From positions 100,108 through 136,976 of the forward strand of contig NMRA01000692.1 of NCBI GenBank assembly GCA_002633005.1: DNA of 36,869 nt, read 5' to 3'. Of the stretch, positions 1 through 9,405 are shown in pieces. Every line of letters begins with the position of its first letter. The stretch's first letter is position 1. Position numbers and translations under genes: made by a program. The DNA comes from Phoronis australis (taxonomy: Eukaryota > Phoronida > Phoronidae). The notes below the pieces were generated by a model. It searched no databases. It saw only the letters and a list, made by a program, of their open reading frames with translations, and was not told the DNA's origin.

Positions 1-323
1 CTGAAACGATTCTCACAGTGATGAGGGGGCCCACCCACACATGAGCTGTATTGCCTGTTAATTCAACGATAATTAGGATGAGAAGCAAAACTATCGAGTG
101 ATGGGACCAGCTTCAATTGAGCAGTTAATTAATAGTAAAATTACATTACAAATAAAATGCTCGTCTTGAACATCAATTGCTTTTTTCATGAATTAAAGCT
201 GTCATCAGCTGTAACTCAAAAAAATCTATTTGTCCAGGGAAACACACAATGTTCAACTTTAAACACAATTCCATTAATTTCCAAGTTTTTGCATTCTTGA
301 TTAGACACCTTGTATGAAACGCC
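1..323. other. Non-coding DNA at window start (intron of the SLC12 gene or intergenic)
   Basis: AT-rich sequence with no exon or repeat that I can recognise. If the SLC12 gene continues, its next exon (the segment after transmembrane segment 7) should lie to the left of the window, because no matching coding segment is visible between here and 2316. Confidence 0.5.
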
Positions 324-380
324 CAGACATTTAGGTCCACTCTTAAGGCGCTACATTTTTGACACTCCTCGTTTTAATCT
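324..380 (+). repeat. Left copy of 57-bp direct repeat flanking the LINE
   Basis: This 57-bp segment recurs at 1708-1764 with two mismatches. It starts CAGACATTTAGGTCC and ends CGTTTTAATCT. It abuts the A-run at the 3' end of the minus-strand LINE, which is where a target-site duplication should be. Confidence 0.85.
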
Positions 381-593
381 TTTTTCTTAATGTTTATTAC
401 GAAATCTTCAGAATACAATGAATATACATAACCCAGAAAGCGCCAAGAGGCATTAGATCTGGGTAAAAAAATACAAAGAAGTCTATATACAATGATTATA
501 TACGAATACATGAATAAAAAAACTGATGTTAAGAATACAATGATATATGACAACGAATGAAAATAATTCATATTCATACAGATGTATAAAATT

Positions 594-936
594 CTATCCA
601 CTCACACAAAGAGATTTAATGTTATAAAGAAATTCTGATACTATTTCAAATAAAACCATATTTTCGTTAGAGTTAAGTTCTTGACATCCATATAGAAAGA
701 AATTAATTTTGTGGTACAACTGCGGAATTTCAGAGTATTTTTTATAAACATTGGGGTATTGTTCGAGTGCCTGGAAGAGCTGTACCCTCTCCTCCTTGCA
801 TACCTCACAAGCAAAGAAAACATGAGGATATGTCTGGGTATCTCCACAGGAACACAGAGCCGAAATATTATTAAAACTATGTCTAAATTTCTCGTTGTTT
901 AGGAATAGACCACATCTTGATCTGTATAAGGTTATT
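594..936 (-). pseudogene. LINE C-terminal zinc-knuckle region, out of frame with the RT
   Basis: Directly after the RT stop, the minus strand stays open in a shifted frame for about 114 codons to TAG at 594-596. Residues LYRSRCGLFLNN are followed by CSCGDTQTYPHVFFAC. This CxC(x7)H(x4)C arrangement is typical of the zinc knuckle that follows the RT in CR1/L2/Jockey-like LINEs (RxGHxxLNxxL...CxCG..ETxxHxLxxC). The switch of frame near 937 means that one or two bases were lost or gained after insertion, or in the parent copy. Only the first part of the motif is strongly family-like. Confidence 0.75.
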
Positions 937-1707
937 TCATGGTTTGCGGGGAAGTTGGAATGATGTCAATGCGACTGGCAAGTCTGGAGTAGTGGTATGT
1001 ATTTTAAAGTTATTTTTGAGAATGACGATTGAAGTGCTTTCTTTTATTTTGAATGGTAAGGAATTCGTGTTGTCAATACAAGTTAATATCGTTGATCTTC
1101 TGAAGGCTTGGCTGATGGAGGCTGGAATAGTATACATATTGCTTTGCCGGAGTCCTGGTTTCGTGCTTGGTCTTTTGTAGGAGTCAAAGAGGATTTTGTT
1201 AGAGTAATTGTTTATGTTGGTTAAGACTTTGAATGTATACATGGACAGGTGGAGTTTACGACGGGTTGCTAGTTTGCTCCAGTGAAGACTATTTAGAACC
1301 TTGATTGTGTTGGACCCTTTGTATGCCCCAGTTATGACTAAAGCTGCTTGGTATTGTAGTCTTTCTAATTGGAGAAGTATGCCAGCGTTTGCCGATTGGT
1401 AGATTATGTCACAGTAATCTATATGTTGAAGTACAAAAGACTTGAACAGAGTTTCAAGATGCATGGAGTTGAGATGACGAGAGATAATTCTAATTGGATT
1501 AATTAATTTTTGAACTTTTTGAACGAGTTCGCGACAATGAGGAGTAAATGCAAGCTTATGGTCGAGTAGCAAGCCAAGATGTTTGTGCGTGAACTTATTG
1601 GGGATAACTTCCCCATTGAGTGATAATTCCAGAGTTGGATTTATTTGGAAATGAGTATTAGTAGACTTAGAAAATATAAGATGAACACTTTTTTCAGGTT
1701 TAAATTT
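937..1707 (-). pseudogene. Reverse transcriptase C-terminal fragment of LINE
   Basis: Open on the minus strand from the truncation point at 1707 to a stop at 937, about 255 codons with no authentic start. Early residues (PEKSVHLIFSKS) fit the late palm of LINE RTs. HKHLGLLLDHKLAFTPH matches the family pattern LGxxLDxxLxxxxH. LEQRLQYQAALVITGAYK-like residues (here LERLQYQAALVITGAYK) followed by LHWSKLATRR match the usual segment LxxLQxxAxRxITGAxK, LxWxxLxxRR. The catalytic YxDD box lies upstream of the truncation and is absent. The frame is lost at 937; coding resemblance continues in another frame (594-936). The fragment is non-functional. Confidence 0.85.
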
Positions 1708-1764
1708 CAGACATTTAGGTCCGCTCTTAAGGCGCTACATTTTTGACACTCCTTGTTTTAATCT
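1708..1764 (+). repeat. Right copy of 57-bp direct repeat flanking the LINE
   Basis: Matches 324-380 at 55 of 57 positions. Together they bracket the LINE exactly, with the A-run on the left side and the truncated 5' end on the right. Confidence 0.85.
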
Positions 1765-2316
1765 CAGCTCTTACATTGCCTGCAAATCAATAACCTGCTT
1801 TTCACCAGAATTGGGACACAATTATTATACATATCTATCACATGACCTGCACCACTGGCAACTTATCAACTTGAAGTCGCACTTTGGTAAAATACCTAGC
1901 AGACGATAAAAATCTCTCAGGCTTTTGAGCGCCCACACTCAACATGACACCTACTCTGCGGAAAGCAGAATACACGAGTTATGAGAACATTGTATCAAGG
2001 ATACCCATGACTGCAGCCAGAAAGTGAAAAAGGATCTTCGGATCACAGGAAAAGAAATGCGACAAAAGAACTATGAAGAAAATTAAAGAGGTTGTAATGA
2101 CACTATTTGTGCTGTTTGCGGGGACGGCAATTACCTACCACGCTGTCTCGAATCTAACCAATTTTTTTCATTTTCCTATATTCCAAACTTGCTTTTGAAC
2201 TTGTTCTGAATACCTACAGATTTTTCAGAACATTTTAATGAAAAAAAAATAAAATTTAAACTGTCTGTCAAATGCAGTCCTAAATTGTTGAGATTTTGTA
2301 AAGTGCATTACTTTAC
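1765..2316. other. Intron-like DNA 3' of the SLC12 exon
   Basis: Begins (minus strand) with the donor GTAAAGT after the exon ending at 2317. No exon, repeat or RNA gene recognised. It contains a short AT-rich tract near 2240-2260. Confidence 0.5.
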
Positions 2317-2508
2317 CTGCATGCTGTTGAGGAGTCCATATTGACACCCTTCAGACGGACAGGTGACATTGAATGCCAACTCCGACACGAGTTCACCAGT
2401 AGCATCACGTACAGCGACACTGCCAACCAGCCAGCCAATCAGAAGGTAGGTCACAGTGGAAATCAAGATGGCCAACAACGTCCCCTTGGGTATCGCTGTC
2501 TGGGCGTT
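2317..2508 (-). CDS. SLC12 exon encoding TM7 and the following extracellular loop
   Basis: 192 bp (64 codons, phase 0 at both ends) between acceptor CTCACAG and donor CAG|GTAAAG on the minus strand. It reads [18 protein letters not shown], then the rest of TM7, then [13 protein letters not shown] and a loop with the sequon NVT and two cysteines (TCPSEGC), ending QYGLLNSMQ. In NKCC/NCC proteins this loop is glycosylated and disulfide-bonded. Here it is short and has only two cysteines. Confidence 0.93.
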
Positions 2509-4992
2509 CTGTGAGAAACAGCGTTACATGACTAACGTAAAGGGAGACAACTACACTTAATAAGTGCAAAACAATAAGTCAATAGGTCAAACAGAAGCTA
2601 TGGGTACTACTGCCACCTATCTGTAGTTAGGAAAACTTCACAGTAAGTGCACGATGAGGACACCATTGACTTAACAAAAAGAACACAATCGTGATGAGGA
2701 GTGACATTATTTTTATGTTTTACTCCAAAAACAGTACTTCTCACAGCAAGAGAAACCATAGAGCCGTTGTGTAGTCATCGGTCACTCGGTTAAATGCAAA
2801 CCAACTTGCACCAATGTAAGCCAAATCTAAGTACAAAAAATGAATTAAATCCCGTTTGATTTGCCAGATAAAAAGATATCTTAAAGCAGATATCTCCCAA
2901 CTCAAGCCCGAGACTTATTTCACCTAATTTCACATCAAATGAACTCGAGATAAGGATTCTTGAACTTGAGTTAAGGCACATAATAGTTTTCCCAGACGGA
3001 TGAGAACACGAATGTACAAGCCGAATCAAGATGGAACTTTTCTGAGCATGGCACAGATCTTCAGACCACATGTGGTTAGGGTTATGTACTGTTTTAACCA
3101 GAAGTTTGTGAATTTAGCCAAATAAACAAGATCGTTGAACTTCATTTTATTTCAATTGGTAAAATCATATTTTCTGAGGAAGTGAATCTCTTATACCATC
3201 CGATGTCTAAGTAAAATTATTAACCAAAAAAAAATTAAAAAATCACAACAAAACAACACCGACCACGTTTTGTTTGTTATAAAACAATGTTCAAGATGAA
3301 GTCTCAAAAAAGCTGTTACAATTTTCACAGTTACTTTTTTTATTTCATTTTATGCAACTTTTCCTTGTGTTTGAAAGGCCTTTCAGCCCGAGAGCTCATC
3401 CGTCAAAAATCAAGACATCGTCTTCATGAAACGGTGACATTTCCATTGTTGACAACTTAATTCTCTGCGTATGAGGCCTTAAAAAGACACACTTAATGTG
3501 CAGCTATTAGAAAAAACAAGCTAAATTTGCAAGTTAAATGAAAAATCAGGCTTGGAGAAATTATATCAGTCAACATAAAAATCGACATTTTTTATACAAG
3601 AACACAGTTATATGATTACAAACATCTGAGCATTTATGAAAGACTCTAATCATCAAGTACATTCAAAATATCTAAGTTTAATGGATTTACTAATGATAAT
3701 TGAGGTAGCCTATTTATAAATTCGAGTGTTTTCGTCATAAAGTAAAAAATAATACAGGTCCTACATACTGAAAAGAAAACAAACGAGTATCCTTAAACTG
3801 CATATTAATCACGATGACTTGTTTCTCAAGTGCTTAAGGTCAAATGAGGAGCATTCAATAAGCAGTTATTTCAATCAAAAGTGCCGATCCCCATGATGCC
3901 AGTGCAGTTTGTTAAGATTAGTGGCAATGTTTTTAACAATTTGATAAGTACGCATACGTAGACGAATGGAATTAGCATTGTCAGAAATTGTTCAATTGTT
4001 GACCTTTAAAATGACTTGCGTACCAATTAAGACTAAGATCAATGGAATTATCACTTAAATTATCTCGTACATGTCACTGATGATATCCGAATAATTACCA
4101 GTTAAGTTATCTCGCACACGTCACTAATGTCATCCGCATAATTATCAGTTAATAATCATTTTTACACCTAATGATAAGACGATGTATAGTTCAAAAACCA
4201 AAACCAAGATCATGGACGACGTAAAAGAAAGCTTGGACTGTCATTTGAAACTTGGCGCGCACCGAGGCTATGAGTACTTCGTGAATAGACTTGTACACAG
4301 ATCCCAATAGACAAAATCATCTGATATCATAGGTGTTAATCTAGCTTCCCTTGTGTCGAGCAGAGCAATAACCCCAATAGTGATGCTTAGGGGCGGCAAC
4401 TTGAATTATTCCAACTATAGTAGACTAAAATTGGTGGCTTTTTCGATTTGTTTAACCTATAAATTTGAATTATCATTGAAAGTTATGTTGAACTCATTTT
4501 TTGAAGAGATGTAATAAAAATTAGACAAAAATAATAAGGTAATAACCTTAAATTTCATACCCGGAGACCAATAGTTGCACTGGGATTTGGTAACCAGGGT
4601 ACATTGTTGCTTAGGAATATAACAAAAGATCACCAGATTGTTTCTCAAAAGACTATCTTGTAATCTTATCTCGTCTGGACTTGAAACTGTACAAGGAATT
4701 ATTGCAATTGGTCAAAAAAAGTATGTGAAGAAAAATCAAAAAGGTTCTGGAATAATACTGCCTTTTCGACAAGTAATGCATGAAGTTACCTATAGTATCA
4801 ATAAGACAGTTTATAACATTGGTATCAACAACAGTACAAGATGACCCTTGACCTATGACCATACCTCCAAATCCCCTGATATGTTGGCACCAGCCAGTAT
4901 CCCAGTGGCTGCTGGGAAAAATAATGCGAACACGGAGAAGAAGGTCTCACCCTCAGGGTAGGACGGGCCGAAGTTCTGGATGAAGATCTCTC
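2317..4992 (-). CDS. Na-(K)-Cl cotransporter, SLC12A1/2/3 branch (two exons seen, partial)
   Basis: Electroneutral cation-chloride cotransporter of the plasma membrane; the SLC12A1-3 branch moves Na+ and Cl- with or without K+. Two consecutive minus-strand exons are visible (4865-4992, then 2317-2508), joined in phase 0 across a 2.36-kb intron. The first carries the TM6 signature [26 protein letters not shown] is typical of the Na-dependent branch; K-Cl cotransporters have a different sequence here. The second carries [10 protein letters not shown] (TM7) and VRDATG, then an extracellular loop with an N-glycosylation sequon (NVT) and two cysteines. Exons for TM1-5 and for TM8 onward are not seen. 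I could not find an upstream exon between 4993 and 18832, so the 5' part may be in a very long intron, rearranged or lost. The exact paralogue (A1, A2 or A3) cannot be told. Confidence 0.9.
2509..4864 (-). other. SLC12 intron (2.36 kb)
   Basis: Intron between the two SLC12 exons, with consensus ends on the minus strand. It is AT-rich with no embedded gene recognised. It contains a 47-bp tandem repeat at about 4046-4156. Open frames inside it (for example 2790-3071 and 4638-4844) show no family resemblance. Confidence 0.7.
4046..4156. repeat. 47-bp tandem repeat, about 2.3 copies
   Basis: Units start at 4046, 4093 and 4140 (partial). Each begins AATTA(T/C)CA and contains TTATCTCG and the element CGTCACT or TGTCACT. 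The copies are diverged, so the duplication is old. Confidence 0.75.
4865..4992 (-). CDS. SLC12 exon encoding TM6 region
   Basis: 128 bp on the minus strand between acceptor TTTCAG and donor GAG|GTATGG. The reading frame starts with two bases completing a Gly codon (phase 1 upstream) and ends in phase 0. The translation runs [18 protein letters not shown], then a hydrophobic segment ending in [15 protein letters not shown]6 of this family lines the ion pathway and the GANISGDL stretch is its most conserved part. No stop or frameshift is present. Confidence 0.92.
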
Positions 4993-7605
4993 CTGAAATC
5001 ATCATTTCGAGAAAACTTTCACAAAGGCTATAAACAAAGCAGTTTAAATTGACAAGACTGGTTTTATGGATGAGCAAGGCATTTTTGGGATTATCGTTCA
5101 TGGGATAGATAGACCGGCAGCCCAGAGCACTTAGCATAGATGAACGNTCGCCAAATTTCAGCTCGAGTGTTTTGACATACATGCTGCTAGAACCCAGGTC
5201 CATTCGCAACAAAATTATCCATAAAATGAAATCTGATGACGGCGCCAAGTCGTTTCGATGAATTAGTGCAGACGACTAAAGCACGTGCAAACTCACTGCA
5301 GTTTTTAGTATCACTTAGGCTTCTTGATATGACACCCACACGTGCGCGGTAGAGATTTGACTTGAGTTTAAAAACAAACGAAAAAATGGAACAGTGACAT
5401 ATTGTCAGTTCAATGAGATGGTGTCATTGTGGAAAAAGATTTTATTTTCAACTTTTATAACCGATTTATGCGATCGTCCATTTTAGGCCGACTTGGGGGT
5501 CTAAATTGCACCCTCTCTCGGTGAAATCAAAACGAGGCAACGCTGTAAAAAACGAGACGGTGCCGGACATTGAATGCATTACAACGAAACAAAAATTGAT
5601 GTCATTTAATTCTCAGATTATGCTTCAAGTAAGATTCTATGAAATGTCCGATATTTAGGTTCCGTCCGATAATTAGGTACACTATGTGTAGAGCTAGCTG
5701 TATGAAGACTGTTGTCAAAATACATTTAGCTGTATATTTACATACAGCTTTGTACCAAGGCTATGTCTAGGGGTACCCCAGGCTTCTCGCCTCTGCCGTC
5801 CAGTTAGGAAACTTGACATCCAGGGACCTCAATACCCAACCAGTGTCGAAAAGATGAGTGGTAATAAGCGCCCGTGAATTCATGATCAATTTAAGAGACG
5901 TGCCAACGGCAACGGGAACTGAACTGATTTGAGTTGGAATTTTTAACAAAATCATGACTGGAAACTTAAACAAATAGGACAGAAAGCTTGGCTGTAGTAC
6001 GGAACAATCAACACCGAAGGCTATTAGATTCGCAAGCCACCAGATAAATGCAAGGCGACAACATATGTTGTTTATCAACAAAAAGAAAACAGTCGGCGCA
6101 CAAGTGAATCACGACACGTCCCGAAACGAAGTGACAGAAATTTAACCTACCCTTTTTCCTTCCTTTAGGCATTTTTATGCTGTAAATCCTCTATGGTAAC
6201 TGGAATAAGTGTCACGAAGGTATATCGCAAAAGGCTTTACAATCAATTAAACAAAAGGAGATAAAATTAGTTACAATATTGTTGACCTCAATGGGCATCA
6301 TGCCGAAGTGACTTATGAACATGCGCCCAATCTCGTTCAGCCCGTGACGGATTGAATGACGTCACAAGGTGAGACTGAGGTGAATGTTGCTGATGAATGA
6401 ATATAATTAGTTAGACATTAGGATATGGCTCCTTAGTACCACCAATTAAACTGAATATCCAATGAATTAAAAAAAAACAAATGCATGACTTGATAAAAGG
6501 TCCAGTCGTAATTGTACAGCTTCCGAATCAAACCGCTAGGTGGTGCACATTGAATTACGGCGCGTTATGAATTTTTGAAATATACTTTGTACTGCCAAAA
6601 AGTATTGACTTAAAGAAAATATAAGCAAAAAAGTGGCAAATTTTTGGTTTTAATTACGAATTTTAAACTTATAAGTTTTGCGACACTACATGTTTTTACG
6701 TAAGCTTTCAACCAATTAGGAGTGGGAATTGTTAGCCACGTGATATTCAAATTTAAAGAGGCAAATACATCAGTAACCAGTCTCTGTATACCTATTCGTC
6801 TTTGGTAGACCAGCACCAAGAGAAGGTACTCCATTCTCAACTCTAAGGTATTTTGCATATAAACGTCAACATCACTAGTCCTTGACCTTTGCTATTTTGT
6901 TATTGGCCAGTTTTGCGGTTCCCTGGAGAGTTAGCTGGGGCCTATGCTGCTGCTGGTGTTAAAAGCACTTGCTACTGCTAGTGCCCAGTAGTTCTGGACT
7001 CTTTTCGAACTACCAAGGAACGTGCAATTTACATGGTAGGCAATTGTACTTGTGTGTTCCGACCCCAACGGGGAAGTGTTTTGTTTTAACAGTTAGCAAT
7101 ATTATGGGTTATTACAATGTTTACAATCTGTCTCGTTCGGTTATTCTTCGAGCAGTCTCTATTTCAGTTCCCGAAAATTGTGAACTCACCACTTTTTCAC
7201 TTGGCACATGCCAAGAGATATGACCTCATTTTTTTAACCAGGCCAAAGGTCAGAAGTTGTGGTCCTACCGGCGAACTTTGAAAGCTGAAGTCCCCGCCCT
7301 CTGCGTACGTGCTGCCGGGAACCAGCCGTGCATTTGCCATGTTGTTAAACATTAAAATCTTAAATATGTGCACAAAGACTATTAAATGTCACATCAACAA
7401 CATTTATTTTTGACAAATACAAACAATACTTCATTGAAATTAAATCAGTTTCAAGTAACGCCAATTAAAAACAAGTTGTGGTGGCATTTTGGAAACGAAC
7501 ATTTGGACCGCAATGGCTCACCTTTGGCCTATTTAAAGATTGAGGTCATGAAGTCACATCACCTAGCGAGTGTGGTAAAAATTGGAGCGTGTGCAGCATA
7601 AAAAT
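4993..7605. other. 2.6-kb stretch without a recognisable gene
   Basis: Should hold the next upstream SLC12 exon if the gene is intact and compact, but I see no TM1-5 motif on the minus strand. A minus-strand open frame of 104 codons (5767-6081) and a plus-strand one of 84 codons (6969-7223) have no family features that I recognise. There is an ambiguous base near 5147 and a short palindrome AGCTGTAT...ATACAGCT near 5728-5750. Confidence 0.45.
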
Positions 7606-7606
7606 G

Positions 7607-7796
7607 GTGACTTTTTTTGGGAGGCAAGAGTTTCGCGCCAATTTCTTTTCATTATAGTCTGACTGTGAGGGCTGTCAGTTCAGTCATTGTTCTACCTCGG
7701 TTGTGATAAGTTCGGTTGTTGTTTGCTGTTGTTTACGTGTCAGTCAACATGCCACGCTGCTGCTGCGTGCCGGGATGTACTCATTATCGTCTCACA
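7607..7796 (+). repeat. Left inverted repeat of THAP element
   Basis: Pairs with 8475-8660 on the opposite strand, with scattered substitutions and small gaps. It includes TTTCGCGC at 7631-7638, the leader up to the ATG at 7749 and the first 16 or so THAP codons (MPRCCCVPGCTHYRLT). Confidence 0.85.
7631..7638 (+). promoter_or_regulatory. E2F-like site TTTCGCGC in the left inverted repeat
   Basis: Matches the E2F consensus TTTSGCGC exactly, followed by CAAT. It lies about 110 bp before the THAP start codon and is repeated in mirror image at 8631-8638. Function is inferred only. Confidence 0.4.
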
Positions 7797-8425
7797 CGCG
7801 CTTTGGGTACCTTGCATCGCTTTCCGAAGGATGACACACTTCGCCGTGTTTGGCTAGCTCGTTCATGTGAAGAACGCAGCGCTACCCGTTCACGCAACGT
7901 ACAAAGCAGTGGAGGGTTACCGAGTGAGTGGCAAGCATTTTCTGCCGTTAGATTACGACAGAGACATGTACGCTGAATTGATGAAGGTCCCTGCGAAACA
8001 ACGCCTGAAGAAGAGTACCATACCGTCGCTGTTGATTCCCGGCAGTGCCCCGTCGCCAACCCCGAGAAGTGCATTTTTGAAGCGAGAAGCCTCGCGAGCT
8101 GTGGCCACTACAGTGACTGGAGGCACTTCATCTACAGTCACCCGTGCCTCCGAACGTACCCCATTGCGTGCAATTCCAGGAACTAGCAGTGATTCACCCT
8201 AAGCTGTTGTCTTTAGCCCAGAGCCTGTAAGCAGCCCTGCAGCGATGTTGAGTAGTGGGTGTGAATACAGGCCCAATTTGACACCCAGTGAAGAGGACAG
8301 TTCTCTCATCCAATGAACAGATCGGTGGACTTGTATTAGAGCTGTTTAGAAGGTGCCAGGTGTGTGGCAAGGGAGTCACACGGCGGGATCTAAGAAGTTT
8401 GGGTGCTCAGATCACCCTCCAGTAG
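7749..8425 (+). pseudogene. THAP zinc-finger protein of the transposon (frameshifted, key Cys lost)
   Basis: THAP domains are C2CH zinc fingers that bind specific DNA; in transposons they recognise the element ends. The ATG at 7749 opens MPRCCCVPGCTHYRLTRA with the first Cys pair, then GTLHRFPKDDTLRRVWLA, the usual HRFP and W positions. Near 7855-7866 the frame shifts by one base and continues as KNAALPVHATYKAVEGYR, then VSGKHFLPLDYD. The family pattern here is VCGKHF, so the third zinc ligand is Ser (codon 7927-7929). A Ser/Thr/Pro-rich tail follows to a stop at about 8200. Further on, another frame (8315-8422) gives LVLELFRRCQVCGKGV, a CxxC segment that I associate with the region after the THAP finger in many invertebrate THAP proteins. 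With shifts, stops and a lost ligand, this is a pseudogene. Confidence 0.8.
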
Positions 8426-8474
8426 GAGTGTGTTGCGGGACACTCGGGAAATTGGGACAGTTCTTCCTCTGTAC

Positions 8475-8660
8475 GTGAGACGAAAATGAGTACACCCCAG
8501 TACGCAGCAACAGCGTGGCATGTTGACTGACTCGTAAGCAAAAGCAAACTATGACCGAACTTATCACAATGGAGGTAGAACAATGACTGACTCGACTGCT
8601 CTCACAGTCAGACTATATGAAAAGAAATTGGCGCGAAATTCTTGCCTCCCAAAACGTCAC
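8475..8660 (-). repeat. Right inverted repeat of THAP element, carrying a second THAP start
   Basis: Reverse complement of 7607-7796 with mismatches. On the minus strand an ATG opposite 8521-8523 opens MPRCCCVLGCTHFRLT. After that, similarity to the left arm stops and the frame runs through unrelated sequence to a stop. It also holds GCGCGAAA (8631-8638), mirror of the left TTTCGCGC. Confidence 0.83.
8631..8638 (-). promoter_or_regulatory. E2F-like site TTTCGCGC in the right inverted repeat
   Basis: Mirror copy of the left site, inside 8475-8660. Conservation of the motif in both arms may reflect only their common origin. Confidence 0.35.
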
Positions 8661-8937
8661 TTCCGGAGTAGACGACAAGTAATTAATTAAATTACGAAAA
8701 GCAGTAAATAAGTGAAAAACATGTCTGGGGTAATCAACGAACCTCATTTTTGCTAAAAATGACATTAAAAAAGGTTGCCTTCGCCTTTAAAGAACCTGTT
8801 GTTAGATTTTCAACATGTCTGTTTGGTGCCGGTGATTTAGATTTTGGGAATGTTGGGGCTGTAGAACATGTATAGGTACTGAGATAACAAAGCCTATGTG
8901 CTGTACTCTTGCCTGTTCCATTAGTAAGGAGAAGAAT

Positions 8938-8955
8938 TTAAAGGAGAATGCCACG
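8938..8955 (+). repeat. Left 18-bp terminal inverted repeat of Kolobok-like element
   Basis: TTTAAAGGAGAATGCCAC, exact inverse of 10771-10788. Confidence 0.85.
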
Positions 8956-9105
8956 CGATTTATTTAGTCTTTGTTACCATATTAATCGGTCTATATCCAC
9001 ATCACCTCTTATACGGTCGACCTCACCTTGCCGAGAGGTGTCTCATTAACCTGTGAGGAAGGTGAGAAACGACGAAGCGATGTCAGTGGTTCGTCTGCAG
9101 AGTTA

Positions 9106-9405
9106 ATGCCGCTATATTGTGGTGCATCGTTCCCCGGCGCTTGTCCGAACTATGAAGCCATGAAGAAAGCGGGTATATCATTTTTTCGACTTCCTCGAGA
9201 GCCCGAAATGCTTAGGAAGTGGCTCGCGGTAGTGAAGAATGAAAGGTACGCTGTTAATAGCAAGTATAAGGTCATGAAACATCTCCATGTCTGTGGCCGG
9301 CATTTCGTCGACTGTGATTTCTCTGAAGAATTCCGGCTTACCAAAGAACTATCCATACGTTCCGTTGTCTGTGCATGTTCATGGCGCCTGTCTGGTATTT
9401 CTTGA
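9106..9405 (+). pseudogene. Second THAP-domain protein (transposon-borne, frameshifted)
   Basis: The ATG at 9106 (the open frame extends back to 9028 without another ATG) begins MPLYCGASFPGACPNYEA, then GISFFRLPREPEMLRKWLAV with the FxRLP and W positions of a THAP finger. It continues VMKHLHVCGRHFVDCDF, which supplies the third Cys and the His of the C2CH set. The first Cys pair is spaced C-x7-C instead of the usual C-x2-4-C. After the finger, the frame ends at 9405 with an uncharacteristic tail. Shifting one base near 9342 gives KNYPYVPLSVHVHG and, past one stop, IRPVKSLSDELLTKSGSV, which looks more like coding sequence. A frameshift after the finger is therefore likely. Role: DNA binding by a Kolobok-type transposase or accessory protein. 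The host or transposon status is inferred from the surrounding inverted repeat. Confidence 0.75.

Larger units (their letters stand above)
381..1707 (-). mobile_element. 5'-truncated non-LTR retrotransposon (LINE) copy
   Basis: A minus-strand LINE copy of about 1.3 kb. Reading on the minus strand, it begins abruptly at 1707 inside the reverse-transcriptase region and continues through the RT C-terminal (thumb-like) part. It then runs into a terminal CCHC-type zinc knuckle, a 3' UTR of about 210 bp and a short A-run (about 6 A, 380-385) next to the flanking repeat. The catalytic YxDD region and the endonuclease are missing, as expected for 5' truncation during target-primed reverse transcription. 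It lies within or beside the SLC12 gene in the same orientation. The layout resembles CR1/L2/Jockey-type elements, but I cannot fix the clade by eye. It is not autonomous. Confidence 0.85.
7607..8660 (+). mobile_element. THAP-domain DNA transposon copy with about 190-bp inverted repeats
   Basis: A 1.05-kb element bounded by long, imperfect inverted repeats: left 7607-7796, right 8475-8660. It encloses a decayed THAP-domain gene. The outer ends read GTGAC(T/G)TTTT(..)GGGAGGCAAGA on both sides. The inverted repeats run through a TTTCGCGCCAATTTC block and a TAGTCTGACTGTGAG block. They pass the start codon and reach about 16 codons into the THAP reading frame, so the right arm carries a second, inward-facing copy of the THAP N-terminus. 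THAP domains are found in P-superfamily and some Kolobok transposases. No transposase catalytic core fits in this length, so the copy is non-autonomous or internally deleted. I see no convincing target-site duplication, so the superfamily is unsettled. Confidence 0.8.

Noticed and set aside
5767-6081. 104-codon minus-strand open frame as the missing SLC12 exon
   Set aside because: No SLC12 TM1-5 motif and no matching splice phase.
7600-8670. Target-site duplication for the THAP element
   Set aside because: Flanks (ATAAAAAT on the left, TTCCGGAG on the right) do not match at 8 bp or at TTAA, so no superfamily assignment was made from it.
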